A stretch of DNA of 64,000 nt from Cognatiluteimonas lumbrici (GTDB taxonomy: Bacteria > Pseudomonadota > Gammaproteobacteria > Xanthomonadales > Xanthomonadaceae), in assembly GCF_006476065.1 (NCBI RefSeq), contig NZ_ML636798.1:248001-312000 (forward strand), in the 5' to 3' direction. Below are positions 58,471-64,000 of this stretch, piece by piece. The translations under genes were made by a program, and so were the position numbers. The notes beneath the pieces were generated by a model. It made no database searches. It was not told the origin of the DNA and saw nothing but the letters and a program-made list of their open reading frames with translations. Position 1 is the first letter of the stretch. Each line of letters begins with the position of its first letter.

Positions 58471-58692
58471 CTAGGCGCAACAGGACTTCTGCTGTTGCAC
58501 TGGCGGGCAGGGGAAATCGCCGTAGGAGCAGAAAACGCAACAGTCGCCTGGCTTCGGCGTCAGTAGCTGCCTGCAACCAGTGCATTCATGGAAAAAAAGG
58601 CATGCCGTGGTGGGCATGGACTCCGTCATGCGACGACCGCAGTGCGGACAAGTCAATGTGCTGATCAGTTGCAGATCAGTTGCCACTGTCAT
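58471..58692 (-). CDS. GDCCVxC-domain protein (Cys form of a selenoprotein family)
   Basis: 73 residues. Conserved features are TCPHCGRRMTESMPTTAC, CTGCRQLLTPKPGDCCVFC and SYGDFPCPP, ending in CCA. The GDCCVxC family has members with selenocysteine at the last Cys of that motif; here it is an ordinary TGC codon. ATG 58692 is used; the longer frame is a shadow of the overlapping merP. It is the third gene of a merT-merP-GDCCVxC set, overlapping merP by 17 bases. Function is unknown; metal or thiol chemistry is likely. Confidence 0.82.
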   Translation of the reverse strand: MTVATDLQLISTLTCPHCGRRMTESMPTTACLFFHECTGCRQLLTPKPGDCCVFCSYGDFPCPPVQQQKSCCA

Positions 58693-58963
58693 GGGGCTTT
58701 GCAGGAAACCCTGCGTTGGTAACTGTCTCGGCCAGGCGGGTCTTGCTTGTTTTTTCGGGATCGAAGCGGATGCTGACGGTTCCGCCCTCGGTATCGATCG
58801 TGGTGGCCAGCACGCCTTCATCCCTGTGGAGGGCCGCCTCGATAGTGATGCGACAGGCCGGACAAGTCATGTTGCCGACGTCGAGTATGGCTGTTTCTGG
58901 CTCAGCGGCATTGGCCGCTCCGAAAGCGAGCAGTAGAGGAAGGAGCAGCGAAGCGGCGCGCAT
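58676..58963 (-). CDS. merP: MerP-like periplasmic metal-binding protein
   Basis: 95 residues: a signal peptide (SLLLPLLLAFGAANAAEP) and a heavy-metal-associated domain with NMTCPACRITIEAAL, the C-x2-C metal site. MerP carries Hg2+ to MerT. It follows merT by nine bases. In this window no merA (mercuric reductase), merR or merB is seen, so the ion may not be mercury. Confidence 0.88.
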   Translation of the reverse strand: MRAASLLLPLLLAFGAANAAEPETAILDVGNMTCPACRITIEAALHRDEGVLATTIDTEGGTVSIRFDPEKTSKTRLAETVTNAGFPAKPHDSGN

Positions 58964-58972
58964 GGAGACCTC

Positions 58973-59329
58973 CTATAGAAGCCAGTCGAGCAGGTAGGGG
59001 GATAGCAGCAGCAGGATGATGATGGTTGTGGTCAACCAGAACAGCCTGCGTCGTCGAGCCAGCACGGCGGGAGCAAGGCACAGGCGATCGCCGCGACACC
59101 GCGCCGTGGGACCGTACAGAGTCCAGGCAGCGGCCGCCAAGGCGCCCAATGCGACAACGCTGAACACGGGGCGCCATGGATCCAGTGCCGTCAAGGTGGA
59201 AAGCCATGCGCCGCCAGCACCCAGCAACACCAGGATCAACGGCACCAGGCAACATAGAGACGCGGCGATGGCAGCCAGCAAGGCAGCCAGGATGGCTGGG
59301 ACAGTGGATCTGACTGGCATGGAGTGCAT
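58973..59329 (-). CDS. merT: MerT-like inner membrane metal importer
   Basis: 118 residues with three hydrophobic helices. The Cys pair in helix 1 (IAASLCCLVPLILVLLG) and the second pair in the loop (CRGDRLC) match the MerT transport cysteines. ATG 59329 is chosen; the longer upstream frame is not supported. A TATTAT box on the minus strand (59341-59336) stands six bases before the ATG, suggesting a nearly leaderless transcript with a weak -35. Confidence 0.88.
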   Translation of the reverse strand: MHSMPVRSTVPAILAALLAAIAASLCCLVPLILVLLGAGGAWLSTLTALDPWRPVFSVVALGALAAAAWTLYGPTARCRGDRLCLAPAVLARRRRLFWLTTTIIILLLLSPYLLDWLL

Positions 59330-59444
59330 GGGCGCATAATAGCGTCCCTGCCGGGCCTTGGACTTTCTCGAGACTGGCGGCGGGAACCATTCCGACCCGC
59401 CGCGGGTCCTTTCATCGGCAAACCATGTCGAGTAACGTTGCCCC

Positions 59445-59825
59445 ATGACCCGGCGTGCCCGCCACCGTCTGCGAACGAGCCTGTTTGCCATCCTCTGCCT
59501 GTTGTTCCAGCAGGTGGCGTTGGCTGCCTACCTATGTCCGGTCCAGCAAATGCCCGTGCAGATGGAAGCGATGGCCGAGCACTGCGCCGGGATGGGCATG
59601 GAGCAGGCGAAGACGAACCCGGCGCTGTGCGACAAGCACTGCAATCCGGACCACCAGCTGGCAACGGACACAGCGCAACTGTCGGTGCCGCCCATGGCGC
59701 TGGCCGCTCTCGCCTTCGAACCTGTTCTTGAGTTGCCTGCCGACAAGGCCGCTGCGCCCGTCGAGGTTTCGATCGCGCGATCGGACCCACCTCCTCGGCT
59801 GCGTTATTGCAGCCTTCTGATCTAG
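59445..59825 (+). CDS. Small secreted Cys/Met protein, CzcI-like
   Basis: 126 residues: signal peptide (SLFAILCLLFQQVALAA) then a Cys/Met/His region (YLCPVQQMPVQMEAMAEHC, AGMGMEQA, CDKHCNPDHQ). It is similar in design to the gene at 50427 before czcC, and it too is followed by the start of a probable outer-membrane channel gene, here cut off. I infer a copper- or divalent-metal-binding periplasmic protein. It is divergent from merT. Confidence 0.65.
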   Translation: MTRRARHRLRTSLFAILCLLFQQVALAAYLCPVQQMPVQMEAMAEHCAGMGMEQAKTNPALCDKHCNPDHQLATDTAQLSVPPMALAALAFEPVLELPADKAAAPVEVSIARSDPPPRLRYCSLLI

Positions 59826-59895
59826 ACACCGAACCGACGTTCTTTCGACGCCGGCGCATTCGCGCCCGTGTTCCTTCGTCGTGTTCGGAGGTCCC

Positions 59896-60012
59896 ATGCA
59901 TTCCGTCTCCCGTGTCCAGTCGCGCCGCGCCGGCGTCGGCGCCCGTTGCCTGTGGCTGGCGCTGTTGTTCCCATCGATCGCCCTGGTCACCCCATCGGCA
60001 TTGCCGAGATGA
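59896..60012 (+). pseudogene. 5' remnant of a secreted protein gene, possibly czcC-like
   Basis: ATG 59896 begins a 38-codon frame: a basic start (MHSVSRVQSRRAGVGAR), then a hydrophobic signal core (CLWLALLFPSIALV) and TPS, then an abrupt stop at 60010-60012. The stop lies inside sequence homologous to the csp-like gene, so the frame is broken by a junction near 60000-60003. The position after a CzcI-like gene suggests the lost gene was a TolC-type channel. Confidence 0.6.
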
Positions 60013-60074
60013 AGCGCTGCGCGGACATCTGCCGCCGGTGCGCCGAGAGCTGCGCGGCCATGGCGGCACAATAG
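60003..60074 (+). pseudogene. 3' remnant of a csp-like copper-binding gene
   Basis: In frame 60003-60074 encodes AEMKRCADICRRCAESC followed by AAMAAQ and stop, almost the same as the last 24 residues of the protein ending at 48756 (AEMKRCAEICRRCAESC). The start codon and about 95 upstream codons are missing. The remnant precedes copy 2 of the MerR-type operator and EF-hand gene, as the intact gene does at 48.7 kb. Confidence 0.8.
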
Positions 60075-60085
60075 TGAACAGTGCA

Positions 60086-60120
60086 CCCTTGACTCCGGAC
60101 CATGGTCAAGGGTGCATCCT
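60086..60120 (+). promoter_or_regulatory. MerR-family type operator/promoter, copy 2
   Basis: TTGACT (60089-60094) followed by CCGGACCATGGTC; the ends CCCTTGAC (60086-60093) and GTCAAGGG (60105-60112) form an outer dyad. A -10-like CATCCT lies 20 bases from the -35. It shares TTGACTC, GGACCATGGTC and spacing with the site at 48810 but differs in the outer half-sites. Confidence 0.6.
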
Positions 60121-60160
60121 GCCGCCCAGGTGCTGAAATCATTTCAACCGGAGCCCATAC

Positions 60161-60460
60161 ATGAAGCAACTTTCCGTCCTGATATTCGCTGCTGCACTGG
60201 TCAGCGGCAGCGCAGTCGCAGCCGGGCAATCGCACGGGAGTTCCGGTTCCGCACATGCGGGCCACGGGCCCGGAACGATGGCGCAAGACACGTCAGACGA
60301 ACTGACCAAGGCTTTCGACGAACTGGATGCTGACGGTAATGGCCAGCTGTCCACTGCAGAACTTGCCAGGCATCCCATGGCCGCCCATGCCTCGATGGTG
60401 GATGCGGACAAGAGCGGCGATCTGGACCGCCAGGAGTTCGAGGTTCTGCACAAGATGTAG
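60161..60460 (+). CDS. Secreted EF-hand protein, copy 2
   Basis: 99 residues: signal peptide (LIFAAALVSGSAVAAG), a Ser/His/Gly-rich spacer, then EF-hand loops DELDADGNGQLSTAE and DADKSGDLDRQEF. It shares the ARHPMAAHASMVD block with copy 1 (48873). The two genes, with the same operator and csp tail upstream, are products of a segmental duplication. Confidence 0.82.
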   Translation: MKQLSVLIFAAALVSGSAVAAGQSHGSSGSAHAGHGPGTMAQDTSDELTKAFDELDADGNGQLSTAELARHPMAAHASMVDADKSGDLDRQEFEVLHKM

Positions 60461-60475
60461 CGGTGCTGCCGGGTG

Positions 60476-61579
60476 CTAGAGCCAGGCCAGCGCTGACTCG
60501 GCCAGCTCGAGTTCCTCGTCGATCGCGACGTTCCAGATGACCGGCCCGCCCCCGCCGTCTATCCGCGTGGCTCCCGCATCGTTGTCGGCAGGGGCGAGCG
60601 CCAAGCCAAGCCAGCCCAGGCGCGCAATGATCCGCGCCCGCAGACCGGGTGCGCGATGGCCGATGCCGCCGGAAAAGACGACATGGTCGAGACCGCCGAT
60701 TCCCGTGGCCATGGCCGCGATGGACTGCGCGATCCGGACTGTAAACAGTTCCACGACAAGCTTGGCCTGCGGGCTGGGATCGGCGAGCAACACGCGCATG
60801 TCGCCATGCCCGGCGATTCCGGCAAGGCCTGCACTGCGGTACAGGCCATCTTCAAGCGCCTGCGCATCCAGACGCTCGTGCCGGAGCAGATACAGCAACG
60901 CGCCGGGATCGAGATCTCCGGAGCGGGTAGGGCTCGGGATTCCACCCAGCGGAGTGAGCGCCATGGTGGTGTCGCGGCTGCGGCCGTCCTCGACGGCACA
61001 GACGCTGCAGCCGCCCCCCAGATGCGCGAAGACGGCGCGGTCCTTCTGGATTCCCGCATCGTGGCTGGCCACGATTCGCAGCGCGGAGGCGAATGCGAGC
61101 CCGTGGAAGCCGTAACGGCGGATGCCGAGGGCATCCCATGCTTCAGGGACAGGCAGGCGCCGGCTCCAGGGCGCGAGTGACGCATGGAAGTCGGTGTCGA
61201 AGGCCACGCCCTGGCGGGCTTGCGGCCACCGCAGGCGTGCAGCACGCGCGAAGGCGAGGGCTACAGGTTGGTGCAAGGGTGCGAACGGCACCAATGCATC
61301 CAGTTTTGCGAGCACGTTTTCGTCGAGTTCACGGGCGCCGCGCAGGTCACCGCCATGGACGATCCGATGCACCACCACTTCGGGGCCGGTCGCCGGTTCC
61401 GACAAGGTTTCGAGCAGGGTGGCAAGGCGCTCCTGCGCATCCACGCCGACTGGAATTTCGGCCCGGGAGCGCTCGAGCAGACGAGACTGCGCGCCGTGTC
61501 CCTCAGTGTTGAACAGATAGGACGCGCCCTTGAGGGTGGACGAGCCAACGTTGAGTGCAAGAAGCCGGCGCGTGGTCAC
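60476..61579 (-). CDS. ackA: Acetate kinase
   Basis: A 367-residue kinase of the acetate/propionate kinase family: ALNVGSSTLKGASY at the N terminus, VVHRIVHGGD, VAFDTDFHASLAP, RYGFHGLAFA, AHLGGGCSVCAVEDGRS and VVFSGGIGHRAP. It is shorter than the usual 400 residues. It makes ATP from acetyl phosphate or the reverse. The start is GTG 61579 behind GGGGA, 19 bases after the copper ATPase stop, so the two form an operon. No phosphotransacetylase or phosphoketolase is in the window. Confidence 0.88.
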   Translation of the reverse strand: MTTRRLLALNVGSSTLKGASYLFNTEGHGAQSRLLERSRAEIPVGVDAQERLATLLETLSEPATGPEVVVHRIVHGGDLRGARELDENVLAKLDALVPFAPLHQPVALAFARAARLRWPQARQGVAFDTDFHASLAPWSRRLPVPEAWDALGIRRYGFHGLAFASALRIVASHDAGIQKDRAVFAHLGGGCSVCAVEDGRSRDTTMALTPLGGIPSPTRSGDLDPGALLYLLRHERLDAQALEDGLYRSAGLAGIAGHGDMRVLLADPSPQAKLVVELFTVRIAQSIAAMATGIGGLDHVVFSGGIGHRAPGLRARIIARLGWLGLALAPADNDAGATRIDGGGGPVIWNVAIDEELELAESALAWL

Positions 61580-61598
61580 AGGTGTCCCCGAATCATGT

Positions 61599-63674
61599 TC
61601 ATGGGGACCGCACCGCCCGGCGCAACAACTGCGCATTGATTGCCACAACGACGGTGCTCAGCGACATGAGCACTGCCCCAAGCGCAGGTTGCAGCAGGAT
61701 CCCCCATGCGGCGAGAACGCCAGCGGCGAGAGGGATGGCGACGATGTTGTAGCCGGCGGCCCACCACAGGTTCTGGATCATCTTGCGATAGGTGGCCTTG
61801 CTCAATTCGATGATCGCTGGCACGTCGCGCGGGTCGCTGCGCACGAGTACGACGTCGCCGGCCTCGACCGCGACGTCCGTCCCTGTGCCGATGGCGATGC
61901 CGACGTCGGACGTGAGCAGCGCCGGAGCGTCATTGACACCGTCACCCACCATCGCGACGCGCTTGCCCTGGGCCTGCAGCTCCTCGATCTTTGCCACCTT
62001 GTCCTCGGGCAATACCTCGGCGAAGACGGTGTCGATGTTGAGTTCCTTCGCGACCGCGTTTGCGACCGCCGTGGAATCACCCGTCAGCAGGACAACCTCC
62101 AGTCCTTCGTCGTGCAGCCGCTTGACCGCGTCGAACGATTCGGGACGGATGGCATCCGCGATCGCAAATACGGCGAGCACCCGGTCGCCTTCCACCAGGT
62201 AGGTTGCAGATTGACCATCGGCTGCCGCTGATTCGGCAGCCCGCCGAAGCGTCTCCGGCGGTTCGACCGCGAGCATTCTCAACAGACCCGGCCCGCCAAC
62301 GTGAAGCGAGCGCTCCTCGACGACTGCGCGCACGCCGCGTCCCGGCATGGACTCGAAGTCCTGCGACATCGGAACGTCGATGCCATGTTCCTTGGCGCTG
62401 GTCATCAGCGCCTGCGCGATCGGATGTTCAGCGTCGCGCTGGACCGACGCGGCCACGCGAAGCACCTCGTCGTCGGTGAGTCCATCGGCGGCAGTGGTCT
62501 TCACGACGCGGTGCGAACCGAGCGTGAGCGTGCCTGTCTTGTCGAACACGACCGTGTTCAGCAAACGGGCCTCTTCCAGGCCGCGTCGATCGCGCACGAG
62601 CAGGCCGTTCCGTGCGCCAATCGTGGTCGAGATGGCGGTCACCAGCGGGATGGCCAAACCTAGCGCATGGGGACAGGCGATCACGAGCACGGTCACTACG
62701 CGCTCGATCGTGAAGCTCCACGGTCGACCGAGGAGTGGCCAGACAATGGCGGTAACCGCGGCGGAGACGATGGCGATGATCGTGAGGTAGAACGCCGCCC
62801 GGTCCGCCAGGGCCTGGGCGCGCGAGCGCGACGTCTGGGCCTGCTCGACGAGCCGCATGATACCCGCGAGCGCGGTCTCGTCGCCGGTTCCCGTCACCTC
62901 GACACGCAACGAGCCCTGTCCGTTGACGGTGCCGGCGATCACCCGGTCGCCCGTCGACTTGTCCATCGGCTTGGACTCGCCGGTGATCATCGCTTCGTTG
63001 ACGGCGCTGGTCCCTTCCTTCACGACGCCGTCGGCGGGAATGCTCGCGCCGGGCCTGATGAGCAGCAGGTCGCCGCGCTTCAGTTCCGCGACAGGGACTT
63101 CCTTCGCGGTACCGGCCTCATCCAACCGCACCGCCATATCAGGCAGCAGCTTCGCGAGTTCCTTGAGAGCGCCCTGTGCCTGGTTGATCGAACGCATCTC
63201 GATCCAGTGGCCGAGCAACATGATCGCCACCAGCGTCGCCAGCTCCCACCACAGGTCCAAGCCCTCGACAACGCCGAGCGTGACCAACGCGCTGTAAAGG
63301 AAGGCGACGGTGATCGCAAGCGAGATCAGCGTCATCATGCCCGGCAGGCGATTTCTCAGCTCGTGGTATCCGCCGCGGACGAACGGCGAGCCGCCGTAGA
63401 AGTACACGATCGTGCCGAACACCGCCGGGATGTACGCCGACCCCGGGAACTGTGGTGCGGTGTAGTCGAACCAATGCTGGATCATCCCGCTCCAGATCAG
63501 AGTGGGGATGGTCAGCAGCAGCGTGAGCCAGAACTTGTCGCGGAAGCTCGCCACGCTGTGGCCGGCGTGCTTGTCGTGCCCGGCATGGACGTCACCTTCA
63601 GCACCCGTGCGGGGATGCGGCGGTTGCTCGCCGTGCGCCTGATGATCTTGATGATGATGATTGTGTTGCGTCAT
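61599..63674 (-). CDS. P1B-3-type copper-exporting ATPase (CopB-like)
   Basis: A 691-residue P-type ATPase. The His-rich N terminus (HNHHHQDHQAHGEQPPHP, about 4-40) replaces HMA domains. The membrane metal motif is CPH in VIACPHALGLAIPLV, which marks P1B-3 (Cu2+/Cu+/Ag+) pumps. Other landmarks are TGES actuator loop (MITGESKPM), phosphorylation site DKTGTLTLG, HP locus EHPIAQAL and MVGDGVNDAPAL. It exports copper from the cytoplasm. AGGAAGG precedes the ATG. Confidence 0.94.
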   Translation of the reverse strand: MTQHNHHHQDHQAHGEQPPHPRTGAEGDVHAGHDKHAGHSVASFRDKFWLTLLLTIPTLIWSGMIQHWFDYTAPQFPGSAYIPAVFGTIVYFYGGSPFVRGGYHELRNRLPGMMTLISLAITVAFLYSALVTLGVVEGLDLWWELATLVAIMLLGHWIEMRSINQAQGALKELAKLLPDMAVRLDEAGTAKEVPVAELKRGDLLLIRPGASIPADGVVKEGTSAVNEAMITGESKPMDKSTGDRVIAGTVNGQGSLRVEVTGTGDETALAGIMRLVEQAQTSRSRAQALADRAAFYLTIIAIVSAAVTAIVWPLLGRPWSFTIERVVTVLVIACPHALGLAIPLVTAISTTIGARNGLLVRDRRGLEEARLLNTVVFDKTGTLTLGSHRVVKTTAADGLTDDEVLRVAASVQRDAEHPIAQALMTSAKEHGIDVPMSQDFESMPGRGVRAVVEERSLHVGGPGLLRMLAVEPPETLRRAAESAAADGQSATYLVEGDRVLAVFAIADAIRPESFDAVKRLHDEGLEVVLLTGDSTAVANAVAKELNIDTVFAEVLPEDKVAKIEELQAQGKRVAMVGDGVNDAPALLTSDVGIAIGTGTDVAVEAGDVVLVRSDPRDVPAIIELSKATYRKMIQNLWWAAGYNIVAIPLAAGVLAAWGILLQPALGAVLMSLSTVVVAINAQLLRRAVRSP

Positions 63675-63737
63675 GGGTCTGCCTTCCTGGATGCACTGAT
63701 GCGCCGGGCACCAGCGGGGAGATAGATCAGTGTTCTG

Positions 63738-64000
63738 TTACAAGTGTCCCGATCTGGCGATGGCCATCACCAGCCGCAGTGAGAGCAATCCCGCAGCAGC
63801 GAAAGCCACCATAGCCAGGAAAGGCATGTGACCGAACACTTGCGGGCCGTCGGAATGCAGGCTCAACAGCGCACCGCTTACGTACAGGCCCAAGGTGACC
63901 AGGGCCAACGCCAGCCGGTTGCCCGTGCGCGCGATTGCCTCCTGCGTGGAACTCAGGCCATGGTGGTGTACGGAGAAGGCGGGTCGTCCGTCGCTCAGTT
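63738..64000 (-). CDS. ABC1/UbiB-family kinase-like protein, C-terminal part
   Basis: The minus strand stays open from the right edge down to TAA at 63740-63738, giving 87 residues of C terminus. The part RPAFSVHHHGLSSTQEAIARTG followed by two hydrophobic helices (ALALVTLGLYVSGALLSLH and MPFLAMVAFAAAGLLSLRLV) and IARSGHL matches the C-terminal membrane tail of AarF/UbiB proteins. The kinase domain is outside the window. It lies upstream of the copper ATPase on the same strand. Confidence 0.65.
   Translation of the reverse strand, partial: LSDGRPAFSVHHHGLSSTQEAIARTGNRLALALVTLGLYVSGALLSLHSDGPQVFGHMPFLAMVAFAAAGLLSLRLVMAIARSGHL

Overview
The window looks like chromosomal DNA of a high-GC gammaproteobacterium of the family Xanthomonadaceae (Lysobacter, Luteimonas, Pseudoxanthomonas and relatives). 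I infer this from gene content, not from a database match: a Kdo kinase, a FimX-like and PilZ pair of type IV pilus regulators, a copL-copA-copB copper operon, a DksA with a long Lys/Ala-rich head, and GTAGGAGC-type REP elements. The species cannot be named from the sequence alone.

Positions 1-43.5 kb are mostly housekeeping genes. They begin with a heptosyltransferase fragment, kdkA and a metallo-beta-lactamase-fold gene. Next come the 4.5S signal recognition particle RNA and tRNA-Ser, followed by dnaX-ybaB-recR-HIT. A MoxR/DUF58/transglutaminase operon, a glycosyltransferase and maf lead into the fatty-acid cluster yceD-rpmF-fabH-fabD-fabG-acpP-fabF. The tightly overlapping chain pabB-pabC-mltG-tmk-holB-pilZ follows, then tRNA-Ala, rnd, a sulfatase-modifying-factor-like lipoprotein, an M48 protease, phaR, gluQRS and htpX. 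The rest holds a FimX-like protein, epmB/efp, mtaD-ubiG-gph, folE2, a dihydroorotase, yidD, dksA and a Rieske/FAD reductase. REP elements and two copies of a 111-125 bp palindromic element lie in or between these genes.

From about 43.7 kb to the right edge is a metal-resistance region whose third codon positions look less GC-rich than the left part. It carries copLAB, a cytochrome c with a His-rich tail, a DUF411 lipoprotein, a 16-Cys four-helix copper-binding protein, EF-hand and DUF305 proteins, and CDF transporters. It also carries a czcCBA efflux pump with a PII-like protein, a GDT1-family transporter behind a yybP-ykoY-type (manganese) riboswitch, merT/merP with a GDCCVxC protein, acetate kinase, a P1B-3 CPH-type copper ATPase and the tail of an ABC1/UbiB kinase. 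Together these would bind copper in the periplasm, oxidise it, and pump copper and divalent cations out.

Two places are not explained by known genes. One is a 380-base gap between htpX and the FimX-like gene that is packed with inverted repeats and an RNA-favouring hairpin. The other is a duplication/deletion scar near 60 kb, where a fragment of a copper-binding gene, a MerR-type operator and an EF-hand gene repeat the arrangement found at 48.7 kb.
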